Shown in pieces: positions 46,053 through 55,346 of a DNA stretch of 64,000 nt. This stretch comes from Shewanella hanedai (lineage in GTDB: Bacteria > Pseudomonadota > Gammaproteobacteria > Enterobacterales > Shewanellaceae). A program made the position numbers and the translations under genes. Position 1 is the stretch's first letter. Each line of letters begins with the position of its first letter. Under the pieces are notes generated by a model, which ran no database searches, was not told where the DNA came from, and was given only the letters and a program-made list of their open reading frames with translations. The stretch is from positions 1-64,000 of the forward strand of contig NZ_VKGK01000019.1 in NCBI RefSeq assembly GCF_007197645.1, read 5' to 3'.

Positions 46053-46841
46053 ATGAAATGTCCTACTGAAACACTGCCAATGCTGCGTTGTAATCAAATA
46101 CTTGATGCCGCAGAACAGTTGATCGAGACGCAAGGTATCGTGTCATTTAGGTTCTCGCAATTGGCGAAAGAGGTGGGGTGCTCAACGGGGACTTTATATA
46201 AGTTTTTTGAGCGTAAAGAAGACGTATTAGTCTGCCTATTTTTGCGCAGTGCGACCTCGAATCATCTACAGATATTCATCAACAAACACCCTGATTTAAC
46301 CGCCCAAGAGAAAGTCCTGTTACCGATACTGTTTACCTTTGAGACGATAAAGCGCAGTAAAAGCTTTTTTACTCTGCGCTCGGTGTCGGTCAATACCATG
46401 GTGTGGCAGTTGGCCAGCGATGAAAAAGTCGATCGTTTTAAAAAACGCATTAATGCTTTTTGGAAATGGTTCACTGATTCTCTCTATGAGGCGATTGAAC
46501 GTGGCGAGTTAGAGGCCACACCATTACAAGTGATGGAGTTAGTGCAAGGGATCACTTTTTATTTAACGGGGTCTTTAACTCAATTTGAGAGTCAATTGGT
46601 CGATGTAAAATATCTAAGTCACCGACGTGAAACATGCTATCGCCATCTGGCTAAGTTAATGGGCCAATATAAATGGCGTAAACCGCTTACGCATGATTTG
46701 TTTGATTCACTCGAGTCTCGCTCATCTGCTTTTTTTGATAAGCATTATCGTGATCATATGAGTTGCGCCGCTTGTAGAGCAATATCAAGCGCGCCGACAG
46801 AAGCTGAAACGAGCTGTTCAGGTTTACAGGCGACGGGTTGA
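46053..46841 (+). CDS. TetR-family transcriptional regulator
   Basis: A 262-residue regulator with an N-terminal helix-turn-helix (FRFSQLAKEVGCSTGTLYKFFERKEDVL) and a long ligand domain. An unusual C-terminal tail holds five Cys in all from residue 193 on, including MSCAACRAISS and ETSCSG, which could bind metal or sense redox state. It is transcribed away from ardA, so it probably controls the acrylate module. The ribosome binding site is weak; a start at MLRCNQIL, nine codons later, is possible. Confidence 0.87.
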   Translation: MKCPTETLPMLRCNQILDAAEQLIETQGIVSFRFSQLAKEVGCSTGTLYKFFERKEDVLVCLFLRSATSNHLQIFINKHPDLTAQEKVLLPILFTFETIKRSKSFFTLRSVSVNTMVWQLASDEKVDRFKKRINAFWKWFTDSLYEAIERGELEATPLQVMELVQGITFYLTGSLTQFESQLVDVKYLSHRRETCYRHLAKLMGQYKWRKPLTHDLFDSLESRSSAFFDKHYRDHMSCAACRAISSAPTEAETSCSGLQATG

Positions 46842-46925
46842 AGTTTCTTAGGCTAACCCCCGTTTTACTTGACTTTATTGTGACCACTGAATAGGCTGCT
46901 CAGTCAGTATTTAAGGTGGTAAGCA

Positions 46926-48014
46926 ATGCACATAAATTATAATTTAAAACCTGCGTTAGAACGCCGTACTGAGCAGTTCGAGCCTGAAACTAATGTGGGC
47001 TTCGGTAACCTCAGAACCGATCATATGTTTTTAATGGATTATCGCGACGGTGAGTGGTGTGATCCAAGAGTTGTCCCTTATGGGCCATTTCAAGTTGCAC
47101 CGGGCGCTATCGCGCTACATTACGGTCAATCTGTGTTTGAAGGGGCTAAAGCCTTTAGGCATGATGATGGTGAGATCTATACCTTCCGATTAGATAAAAA
47201 TGCCGAGCGACTCAATCGCTCTGCTGACATCTTATGCATTCCGGGCTTACCTGAATCAATGCAGCTTGCAGGCATTAATGCTTTGATCGATGTGGATAGA
47301 CTTTGGTTCCCAATGCAGGAAGATGCTTGCCTCTATATCAGACCTTTTATCTTCGCGACTGAAGATAGACTGTCAGTGAGTCCAAGTCAGGAATACACTT
47401 TTTGTGTGATGCTTAGCCCGAGTGGACCTTATTATGCTGACGGATTTGATAAAGCGATTCGTCTGCTGATTAGCGAGCGTTTTCACCGTGCAGTTTCTGG
47501 TGGAACTGGTGCTTCAAAGGCTGCGGGCAACTATGCTGCGTCATTGAAGGCGGGTAAAGCGGCGGCTGAGTATGGCGCAGCTCAAGTGCTCTATCTTGAT
47601 GCGAACAATAAGCAGATAGAAGAAGTGGGCGCGATGAACCACTTTCATATCTTAAAAGATGGCACAGTGATCATTCCTAGCTTTACTGACACGATTCTGA
47701 AATCTATCACCTCTCAATCTATATTAGATTTAGGTGGGATATTAGGTTGTGAAGTACGCCAAGAGACTGTGATGCTAGATAAATTCATCAGTGATATCGA
47801 ATCCGGTGAAATTATTGAAGCAGGTGGTTTTGGTACTGCAGCAGTCGTCTCTCCAGTAGGTTCTTATATTTTCGAAGATAATCGAATCGTTACTGTTGGT
47901 GATGGTCAGGTTGGTGAACACACTCGTCGTTTATATAAGACATTGACTGATATCCAAAAGGGTAAGCTTCAAGGCCCTGATGGTTGGATACAGCATGTAG
48001 AACGTAACGCGTGA
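46926..48014 (+). CDS. ilvE: Branched-chain amino acid aminotransferase, class II BCAT
   Basis: PLP enzyme interconverting Leu/Ile/Val and their 2-oxo acids. The 362-residue length and motifs (GQSVFEGAKAFR, YIRPFIFATE, VSGGTGASKAAGNYAASL, EEVGAMNHFHI, EAGGFGTAAVVSPVG) mark the longer BCAT type found in eukaryotes and many proteobacteria rather than the short E. coli IlvE. AAGGTGG precedes the ATG. It stands alone with its own terminator. Confidence 0.94.
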   Translation: MHINYNLKPALERRTEQFEPETNVGFGNLRTDHMFLMDYRDGEWCDPRVVPYGPFQVAPGAIALHYGQSVFEGAKAFRHDDGEIYTFRLDKNAERLNRSADILCIPGLPESMQLAGINALIDVDRLWFPMQEDACLYIRPFIFATEDRLSVSPSQEYTFCVMLSPSGPYYADGFDKAIRLLISERFHRAVSGGTGASKAAGNYAASLKAGKAAAEYGAAQVLYLDANNKQIEEVGAMNHFHILKDGTVIIPSFTDTILKSITSQSILDLGGILGCEVRQETVMLDKFISDIESGEIIEAGGFGTAAVVSPVGSYIFEDNRIVTVGDGQVGEHTRRLYKTLTDIQKGKLQGPDGWIQHVERNA

Positions 48015-48040
48015 TCAAGTTGCTATAGACCAAATTAAAC

Positions 48041-48062
48041 AAGGCGCTTAGGCGCCTTTTTT
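48041..48062 (+). terminator. Terminator of ilvE
   Basis: AAGGCGC / GCGCCTT with a 4-base loop and a T6 tail. Confidence 0.88.
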
Positions 48063-48078
48063 ATTGGCAGCTACAGTA

Positions 48079-50490
48079 TTAAATAGCCTGCGCTGTTTTA
48101 AAGAACAAGTGATCACACTCATCTGGTGTTAACGGTTTATTAAACAGAAACCCTTGCACCTGATCGCATTGATAGTCGGTCAATAGCGACAGTTGTTTAT
48201 GATTTTCAACGCCTTCAGCGACCACCTCTAATTGTAAGCTTTTTGCCAAGGCTATGATCGCAGTGGTGATGGTGGCGTCGGCCTTTTTACTATCAATATC
48301 GTGCACAAAACTTTTATCGATTTTTAAGGTGTCGACTGGAAAGTGTTTCAAATAACTCAAACTTGAATAGCCAGTTCCAAAATCATCAATGGCTAAGGAG
48401 ATACCGAGCTCTTTAAGTTGAGTGAAGATGGTGACAGCATCCGTGGGGTTTTTCATGATACTCGATTCAGTGATCTCTAACTCCAATGCTGAAGCGGGAA
48501 GATTCGCAACCGCAAGCGCAGCTTGAACTATCGAGACCAGATCTGTTTTCAATTGTTTCGCCGATAGATTGACAGCAATAGTTAAGTCAGTGTGGCCTAT
48601 TTGGTGCCAAACGGAGAGCTGCTGACAGGCTTGGTTTAATACCCAGTGACCTATCAGCTCAATCATGCCTATCTCTTCGGCAACAGGAATAAACTCCATG
48701 GGGGAGATGCTGCCAAGCGTGTTCGACTCCCAACGTAATAGGGTTTCAAATCCCGTTAACTTATGCTGAGGAAGGGTGTATTTAGGTTGATAAACCAGAT
48801 ACAGCTCATCGCGTTCAATCGCTTCTTTAAGGCCAGCCTCGAGCGACAATTGACGAGATGTCACTTCATTCATTGCCGGTAAGTAAAACTGGAAGTTATT
48901 TCGACCCTGTGACTTGGCATAGTACATGGCCGTGTCGGCAGATTTGACCAGTAGTTCACTGTTCGAAGCATCTGTGGGGCATAAACTAATCCCAATGGAT
49001 GTGGAAACGACAAACTTTTTCCCATCCAAGATAAAGGGGGCTTTAAAGGTCTGAATCAGTTTTTCTGCGACGGACTCAGCTGCTGAGGTATTACTCAAAT
49101 TTTCCAAAATAATGATAAATTCATCCCCGCCAAGTCTGGCGACAGTATCACCTTCTCTTATAATATCCTGAAGACGTTGGGCCACTAACTTAAGCAAAAG
49201 ATCGCCAATATGATGTCCCATGGAATCATTGATGAATTTAAATCGATCAAGGTCGATAAATAACAGTGCGATTAAGCTGTGTGTTCTTTTGGCTTTGTCT
49301 ATGGCGTGCTTTAATCTGTCATGGAATAAGCTACGATTGGGCAAGCCTGTTAACGTGTCGTAGTTGGCCAGCAACCTAAGATTTTCTTCCGCTTTTTTAC
49401 GGGCACTAATATCGGTAAATATCGCAACAAAGTGATCCTTTTTACCATTCTCATCATAGATCTTATTGACCTCTAGCCAGGTTAAAATTTGGCTTCCATC
49501 ACGGTGTGTTATGCAACTTTCCCCTGACCAGTAATGGTTAGTGCTCAACTCGAATAAGATCTTTTTATATTGCGATCTAGCTTGAGGGTTGAATGCAAAC
49601 TCTAACAGATGCTTATCGACAATATGCTCAAAATTAAACCCAGTTATTTGACTAAAAGCTGGGTTTACGGAGATAACCTGATGGTTAATATCACCAATAA
49701 TTACGGCTTCACTCATACTTTGCAGCACTTGTGCTGACAGCCATAACTTGTTTTCTATCTCTCTTCTTGCGGAAATATCTTTATGGATGCCAGCCATACG
49801 AATAGGGGTGTTTTGGCTATCCCGCTCTACCACTTTCCCCCTGTCTAATAGCCATATCCATTGATCTTGAGCTTGCTCTATTCTGTATTCAGCTTCGAAA
49901 AAAATGCTCTCACTATTAAGATGTTGCTTGAGCAGCTGCTCCACACGAGGTTTGTCCTGAGGGTGCATAATACTCAGTAAGGTCTGGTTATTTTTACCAA
50001 ACAACTTAGGGTTAGCAATATGACTTCTAAAAACCGTATTGTTATGGATATCCCAATCCCACATGCCATCGCCAGATGCCCATAAGGCGAGTTTTAATCG
50101 CTCCTCTGATTCTCTGATCGTCTTCGCTGCTAAGACACTTTGTTTACGCTTTGCTTGCAGTCTAAGTAACAACAAAGTGAGTAAACCTAATAAGGTGATA
50201 GTCAAAAGGAGTTGCAGCAGGATTGTCAGTCTAGCGTTATAGAAGCTATATTTTGCGGTAAAAGCGCGGTTATTGGTGATTGCATTCAGCAATGGGAACA
50301 TAATAAGTTGCGGTGGGATTTGTGCTTGTTCGACTTTATCGGTATCTATATTGGGTATGGAGCAGAATAGGGCAGGTTTTTTTTCATCAAGGCTCAATGG
50401 CTTTGATGACAATAAGGGTTCTGTTGAACCTGAACTGGAATACGCCAGAAGTAGGCAAAGGAGAATTAGTGTCGGTATTTTTGCGAACAT
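48079..50490 (-). CDS. Membrane GGDEF-EAL protein with two PAS domains
   Basis: The 803-residue protein has an N-terminal signal/TM helix, a short periplasmic part (about 22-85), a second TM helix (LTILLQLLLTITLLGLLTLLLL), PAS/PAC domains (about 130-245 and 250-370), GGDEF (about 375-535) and EAL (about 545-795). The cyclase motif GGDEF is intact. The EAL motif reads ETL (GFETLLRW), but the other phosphodiesterase residues are present (NLSAKQL, ITESSIM, DDFGTGYSSLSYLKHF, KIDKSFV, EGVE). It may make or break c-di-GMP depending on PAS input. Confidence 0.94.
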   Translation of the reverse strand: MFAKIPTLILLCLLLAYSSSGSTEPLLSSKPLSLDEKKPALFCSIPNIDTDKVEQAQIPPQLIMFPLLNAITNNRAFTAKYSFYNARLTILLQLLLTITLLGLLTLLLLRLQAKRKQSVLAAKTIRESEERLKLALWASGDGMWDWDIHNNTVFRSHIANPKLFGKNNQTLLSIMHPQDKPRVEQLLKQHLNSESIFFEAEYRIEQAQDQWIWLLDRGKVVERDSQNTPIRMAGIHKDISARREIENKLWLSAQVLQSMSEAVIIGDINHQVISVNPAFSQITGFNFEHIVDKHLLEFAFNPQARSQYKKILFELSTNHYWSGESCITHRDGSQILTWLEVNKIYDENGKKDHFVAIFTDISARKKAEENLRLLANYDTLTGLPNRSLFHDRLKHAIDKAKRTHSLIALLFIDLDRFKFINDSMGHHIGDLLLKLVAQRLQDIIREGDTVARLGGDEFIIILENLSNTSAAESVAEKLIQTFKAPFILDGKKFVVSTSIGISLCPTDASNSELLVKSADTAMYYAKSQGRNNFQFYLPAMNEVTSRQLSLEAGLKEAIERDELYLVYQPKYTLPQHKLTGFETLLRWESNTLGSISPMEFIPVAEEIGMIELIGHWVLNQACQQLSVWHQIGHTDLTIAVNLSAKQLKTDLVSIVQAALAVANLPASALELEITESSIMKNPTDAVTIFTQLKELGISLAIDDFGTGYSSLSYLKHFPVDTLKIDKSFVHDIDSKKADATITTAIIALAKSLQLEVVAEGVENHKQLSLLTDYQCDQVQGFLFNKPLTPDECDHLFFKTAQAI

Positions 50491-50741
50491 TCTGCTAAAG
50501 GTTTCATCGATTTTAATTGTGGGTTATATATACAATAAATCACCAGCATATACAAGTGCGTATCTTTATGTGTCTTTTTAGGGGGAGCAATTCGATACTC
50601 ATCTAAAGAGCCTATGAATAGAGTGCTAGTCATTGCAGCAATTAGGTAAGGTGCTGTGAGTCATTGGACACCGCCATTAGCGGTCAGTCTATTAAAGTTA
50701 TGGCCTGATATTAATGGGGATAAGAGAGATATCGACTCAGA

Positions 50742-51137
50742 TTAATGTTGGCTAATGGAAACGGTCAGTCTAACTGGCTGTTTATCAATGTTATTGACTG
50801 TAGGTGAGAACTTTTGTTTAGAGAGTTCAGCCAGTTGATGTTCACTGACATCAATTTCATTTCCGCCTCCTTGTAGCTCTACTCTTTCAATTATTCCTTC
50901 TGAATTTATGGTCAATGTGGCGGTGAGATTTTGCTGTGCTTCGGCACTTGAAAGCGATGACCAATCCAAGGAACCGTTTCTAACGAACCAGTAGTAGCCC
51001 AGTTCACTCACACTCACTTCATGGGGCGAAACTTGCTTTGTTGGTATTAAAGTAGAACAGCCAACGAGTATTGAGAAGGCAATGCTAAGAGTGAATATTT
51101 TACCGATGAACAGGCTTATCAATTGACACTTTTTCAT
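50742..51137 (-). CDS. Lipoprotein with TonB C-terminal-like domain
   Basis: The 131-residue product has a lipoprotein signal (lipobox LVGC, Cys about 27). The mature part (NLTATLTINSEGIIERVELQGGG... QKFSPTVNNIDKQPVRLTVSIS) reads like the TonB carboxy-terminal fold without a TonB membrane anchor or Pro-rich rod. I infer an outer- or inner-membrane attached accessory; no TonB/ExbB genes are near. Confidence 0.75.
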   Translation of the reverse strand: MKKCQLISLFIGKIFTLSIAFSILVGCSTLIPTKQVSPHEVSVSELGYYWFVRNGSLDWSSLSSAEAQQNLTATLTINSEGIIERVELQGGGNEIDVSEHQLAELSKQKFSPTVNNIDKQPVRLTVSISQH

Positions 51138-51343
51138 AGTTATATTTTTTATTTATCTTAATGCTTAAAATGTAATCAATTCCAGCATTTTGCTTTGAGT
51201 TGGGTGGTTTTAGTGGTTGAACTGTCCGAAGTGCATTTTTGCGTGTTTTAGCTGGGGGAGGCGGATTGCGAGGAGTTCAGAGTCAAGAGGGGACACTAGA
51301 TGTTGAAAGTGTAGGCTCTATCTCTGTCGCTTACACAAACTTA

Positions 51344-51585
51344 ATACCAATCAGTATAAAGATTTGATCGCTCAGCGAGGGTTTAGCGGTCCTGAGGCAA
51401 GGTCATTAATTGCTCCTGCATTAATGACATTCACCACATCCATGTGGCTTGCAACGAGTGTTTTTGGCTGCCTACTTCTGTGTTGAATGAACTCATAAGG
51501 GAACAACCATTATGTCTTCCATTCGCCTTTAATTAGTTTGCCCAAAAACACTCTGAGTAGATCAACTTCTTATACTGATTGGTAT
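51344..51585. repeat. MITE-like repeat, copy 4 (242 bp, internally replaced)
   Basis: The ends (ATACCAATCAGTATAAAGA; TTATACTGATTGGTAT) and the right half match the other copies. The middle, including the right inner arm, is missing; in its place (51402-51451) lies a different sequence made of two hairpins, GTCATTAAT / ATTAATGAC and CCACAT-CC-ATGTGG. Confidence 0.85.
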
Positions 51586-51604
51586 AACACCTAGATTTTA
51601 AACA

Positions 51605-52531
51605 TTATTGTGATGGTTTGTCTTCTTTGGCAACGCCGTGCTGCTTCATCACTTGATGTATCTGCTCATCTTTTTCTTCCCATAGTTGATTTAACCAACG
51701 CTGGAATTCGACGCGATAAGCGGGTTCTGAAAAGTAACGTTTATTATCGACTTCTGGGACGGGTAAGATTTCAATTTTAACGATAATTTTCTTAATTTTC
51801 CCATGCATCACCTCTGATAAAGGATCAGACTGAGCCTCAGGATAAACCAATGTGCAGTTGAGTAGGTGAGTGAACTGCTCGCCCATCGCAGAAAGCGTAA
51901 AGGCGATGCCACCGGCTTTAGGCCTAAGTAGATAACGATATGGCGAATCCTGACGGGTACGTTTCTCTTCGGTAAAACGGCTGCCCTCAACATAGTTGAT
52001 GATTGAAGTCGGCATAGTTTTAAACTTCTGGCAGGCACGTCGAGTCGAAATTAAATCTTTGCCTTTTAGCTTTGGATTCTTCTTCAGCTTTGCTGGGCTG
52101 GTACGGCTCATAAATGGCATGTCCAGTGCCCAACATCCTAGGCCTAAAAAGGGGATATACATTAACTCACGTTTAAGGAAAAACTTGAGCATAGGGATAT
52201 TGTTACGCAACACGTAAGTTTGCACTGCAATGTCGAAACCACTGAGGTGGTTGCTGATCAGCAAATACCAACTGCTCTTGTCTAAATTTTCTAACCCCTG
52301 AATATCCCACTCAATATCTGCAAGCAGATAGAGAATACCGCCATTACAGGTGGCCCATGCCCACATAAATCGATTCATGATCTTAGTGAGGAGGTTTCGG
52401 CCCGCCGTAAAAGGCACGAAGAGTTTGATAATGCCACCTAAGCTGATTAAGCCTGCCCATACCGTAGTATTAATGGCTAAGAGCAGTGAACTCATAAGGT
52501 ATAGCAGTGAAGCGGGTAAAAAATTCAGCAT
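51605..52531 (-). CDS. LPLAT-family acyltransferase, YihG-like (paralogue 1)
   Basis: A 308-residue membrane acyltransferase of the lysophosphatidic-acid type. Catalytic H-x4-D is in SNHLSGFDIAV and the phosphate-binding motif is EGSRFT; the KNPKLKGKDL and RPKAGGIAFTLSAMGEQ segments mark the YihG branch. It starts 7 bases after the stop of a close paralogue, so the two form an operon. The acceptor lipid is not known. Confidence 0.9.
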   Translation of the reverse strand: MLNFLPASLLYLMSSLLLAINTTVWAGLISLGGIIKLFVPFTAGRNLLTKIMNRFMWAWATCNGGILYLLADIEWDIQGLENLDKSSWYLLISNHLSGFDIAVQTYVLRNNIPMLKFFLKRELMYIPFLGLGCWALDMPFMSRTSPAKLKKNPKLKGKDLISTRRACQKFKTMPTSIINYVEGSRFTEEKRTRQDSPYRYLLRPKAGGIAFTLSAMGEQFTHLLNCTLVYPEAQSDPLSEVMHGKIKKIIVKIEILPVPEVDNKRYFSEPAYRVEFQRWLNQLWEEKDEQIHQVMKQHGVAKEDKPSQ

Positions 52532-52538
52532 CGTACAG

Positions 52539-53444
52539 TTACACCTTCTGGTCTACTTTGTTGTCTTTGGCTAACAGCTCCAGCATTTGGTCTTTTTCTT
52601 GCCAAATATGATTAAGCTGTTCTTGGAATGCGATCTTAAAGGCTCTATCTTTCATGTAATCCCCCCTCATCTCGGCTGGGATCTCCGTGACCGTGATATG
52701 AACATGCACCTCATTAACCTGACCACTAATATATTCCCAATAACTCGGCACCTTGTCTGGGTAATAAATAGAGACATCCACCAATTTATTAATATGTTCG
52801 CCCATGGCTGATAGTGCAAAGGCAAGTCCACCCGCTTTAGGTTTCAGTAGGCGTTTAAATTGAGAATTTTGTTGTTGATGTTTATTCGCTTGAAATCGGG
52901 TGCCTTCAACAAAGTTCATCACGCTAACGGGCTTAGATTTAAATTTTGCACACGCTTTACGTGTGATCTCAATATCTTTGCCCCTAAGCTTAGGGTTTTT
53001 TCTGAGTTGAGCCGAGCTATAACGGCGCATGAACGGGAAATCCAACGCCCACCAAGCTAGACCTAAAAATGGCACGAAGATAAGCTCCTTTTTAAGAAAG
53101 AACTTCAAAAAGGGGATCTTTCGATTTAAGACTCGCTGTAAAATTAAGATATCAACCCAAGACTGATGATTAGCAATAACCATGTACCACTCTTTGGGAC
53201 TAAGCTCAGCATCGCTGTGCAGATGAATTTTTACCGGATGAAAAAAACGCTCGATAACCCCATTGATAGAGATCCAAGCAGTAGCGCAGTTATCAAGCAA
53301 CGATGAGATCGCAGTTCGAATAAAAGGTACAGGAATCAATTTAATCGGGCTTAATAGGACGATCGGGAGCACCCAAAACACCGTATTAATGACCCAGCAG
53401 ACAAAAGCCAGAGAGCCCTTGATTAAAGAACAAATTCCACCCAC
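52539..53444 (-). CDS. LPLAT-family acyltransferase, YihG-like (paralogue 2)
   Basis: A 301-residue sister of the following gene, sharing NHQSWVDI (H-x4-D), VEGTRF, LRKNPKLRGKDIE and LKPKAGGLAFALSAMGEH. The start is GTG with AGGGGA 6 bases upstream. As first gene of the pair it carries the better translation signal. E. coli YihG makes unusual phosphatidylglycerol/phospholipid acyl chains; which paralogue keeps that role is open. Confidence 0.9.
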   Translation of the reverse strand: MGGICSLIKGSLAFVCWVINTVFWVLPIVLLSPIKLIPVPFIRTAISSLLDNCATAWISINGVIERFFHPVKIHLHSDAELSPKEWYMVIANHQSWVDILILQRVLNRKIPFLKFFLKKELIFVPFLGLAWWALDFPFMRRYSSAQLRKNPKLRGKDIEITRKACAKFKSKPVSVMNFVEGTRFQANKHQQQNSQFKRLLKPKAGGLAFALSAMGEHINKLVDVSIYYPDKVPSYWEYISGQVNEVHVHITVTEIPAEMRGDYMKDRAFKIAFQEQLNHIWQEKDQMLELLAKDNKVDQKV

Positions 53445-53562
53445 GTAACATCCCCTGATACAAATTGGAGACTTATACTACTCTCAGTAGGGCTTTTGCT
53501 CAATATTGATGTGCCAGATCAGTGAAATTTTCATTTTTATAGCGGATTAATAGACATTTATG

Positions 53563-55086
53563 TTAATAAGTGGTTTTTAAGCTGTTTAGTAGCCTGTCCA
53601 TCGCGCGGTAACCGAGTGCTTGAGCGATGTGATTACGCTCTACGGTTGGACTCTGTTGAAGATCGGCAATGGTGCGAGATACCCGTTGAAGGCGATGAAA
53701 ACTGCGTATCGAAAGATTTAATTTGTTGACGCTTTGCTCCAGAAAAAGCAGATCAGCTTGTTTAAATTGACCTACCTCTTTGAGTTGTTTTCCTGTCAGT
53801 TCACTGTTGAGGCATCCAGCACGGCTCAACTGTAACTCTCTGGCTTGTTTTACTCTTACCGCTATTTCTGCGCTGGTTTCAGATTTAGTGTCAGTTTTGG
53901 TTAATGCACCTTCAGGCAATCGAGGTACTTCGATGGTGAGATCAAATCGGTCGAGAAAAGGCCCTGATAGACGTGAAAGATAACGCTGGATTTGATCCGG
54001 TGTGGCTCTGGCATTGTCGATATCACCACAAGGGCTGGGGTTCATGGCTGCAATTAACTGAAAGCGACTTAAGAAGGTGAGTTTCGCCGCTGCGCGGGAG
54101 ATCACCACCTCGCCACTTTCCATCGGCTCACGCAGACAATCGAGAACTTTTCTCGGAAACTCCACCACTTCATCTAAAAACAACACCCCACGATGGGCCA
54201 GTGATATCTCGCCAGGTTTGGGGATGCTTCCTCCACCCACCAGTGAGATAGCTGAGCTCGTATGGTGCGGGTTACGAAAGGGGCGGGTATAAAATTGTTT
54301 TGGTTTGATTTCGTGACCAGCGACTGAATGCAAGGTAGCGACTTCCAGTGCCTCATCGTAATCCAAAGGCGGTAAGAGCTGCATCATGCGACTGGCAAGC
54401 ATGCTTTTACCGGTTCCAGGTGGCCCAAGTAATAAAATATTGTGGTTACCTGCTGCGGCTATCTCTAACCCATGCTTAGCATGGTATTGACCTATCACTT
54501 CACTGAAACAAGCATGCTCTGACACTGGGTCATTTGAAATCCACTCTAGGCCTGACTCAATACCGGGCAGCGGTGCCTGGCCGTGCAGGTATTCACTTAA
54601 TCCTTGAAGATGGGAAGCAAAATGAACCTTGTTATATCCCACCAGCTCCGCATCGGCGCGGTTGTCCAGAGGGATAACAATTTTGGTGTCCTGTTTACGC
54701 GCCTCAACAATGACTGGCAAGAGTCCATGACTATGTCTGATATGGCCAGATAGCGCGAGTTCACCGACAAATTCATGATCGGCTAGCGCATTTTTAGGGA
54801 TTTGTTCCGAGGCGGCTAATATGCCGATAGCGATGGGAAGATCGTAACGTCCTCCCTGTTTTGGTAGATCTGCAGGTGCCAAATTAACCGTGATTCGACG
54901 CATGGGAAATTCAAAACCAGCGTTGATAATGGCGCTACGGACTCGCTCTTTGGCTTCTTTAACTGAAGTTTCTGGTAGACCAACTAAATTAAATGCTGGC
55001 AGCCCATTACTTAAGTGAACTTCAACGGTGACGGGTGGTGCGTCGACGCCTTTGCTGGCTCTTGTGGCGACACAGGCGATGGCCAT
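53563..55086 (-). CDS. comM: YifB/ComM-type AAA+ Mg-chelatase-like helicase
   Basis: ComM drives branch migration during natural transformation in Vibrio and Haemophilus. The 507-residue protein has the N-terminal Lon-like fold (VEVHLSNGLPAFNLVGLPETSVKEAKERVRSA), Walker A GPPGTGKS, Walker B GVLFLDEV, and the C-terminal Mg_chelatase_C part with RVSRTIADLQ. I chose the ATG of MAIACVATRASKG (AAAGGA upstream), in line with E. coli YifB. Confidence 0.94.
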   Translation of the reverse strand: MAIACVATRASKGVDAPPVTVEVHLSNGLPAFNLVGLPETSVKEAKERVRSAIINAGFEFPMRRITVNLAPADLPKQGGRYDLPIAIGILAASEQIPKNALADHEFVGELALSGHIRHSHGLLPVIVEARKQDTKIVIPLDNRADAELVGYNKVHFASHLQGLSEYLHGQAPLPGIESGLEWISNDPVSEHACFSEVIGQYHAKHGLEIAAAGNHNILLLGPPGTGKSMLASRMMQLLPPLDYDEALEVATLHSVAGHEIKPKQFYTRPFRNPHHTSSAISLVGGGSIPKPGEISLAHRGVLFLDEVVEFPRKVLDCLREPMESGEVVISRAAAKLTFLSRFQLIAAMNPSPCGDIDNARATPDQIQRYLSRLSGPFLDRFDLTIEVPRLPEGALTKTDTKSETSAEIAVRVKQARELQLSRAGCLNSELTGKQLKEVGQFKQADLLFLEQSVNKLNLSIRSFHRLQRVSRTIADLQQSPTVERNHIAQALGYRAMDRLLNSLKTTY

Positions 55087-55346
55087 AAACAAATCCTTTT
55101 GCTTAATAGATCTGCTATGCATCTCTATTTATATCGCAATGCGATGTTATTAAAGTTATTTTTAATAAAGTTTCAAATATAAAGTGTAGCAGGGGAAAAG
55201 TGCTCTGGCTTAATACTGGTGGGTCTTTCTTAGCCTGAATCTTTGTGCTTGGTCATTGTTGTATTTTAGGTAAAATGGTTGGATAGATGACTTGGGCAAA
55301 CCGAATGTTTGGCTTGTTAGTTTAAGCAACTGTGGAGTGAATCACT

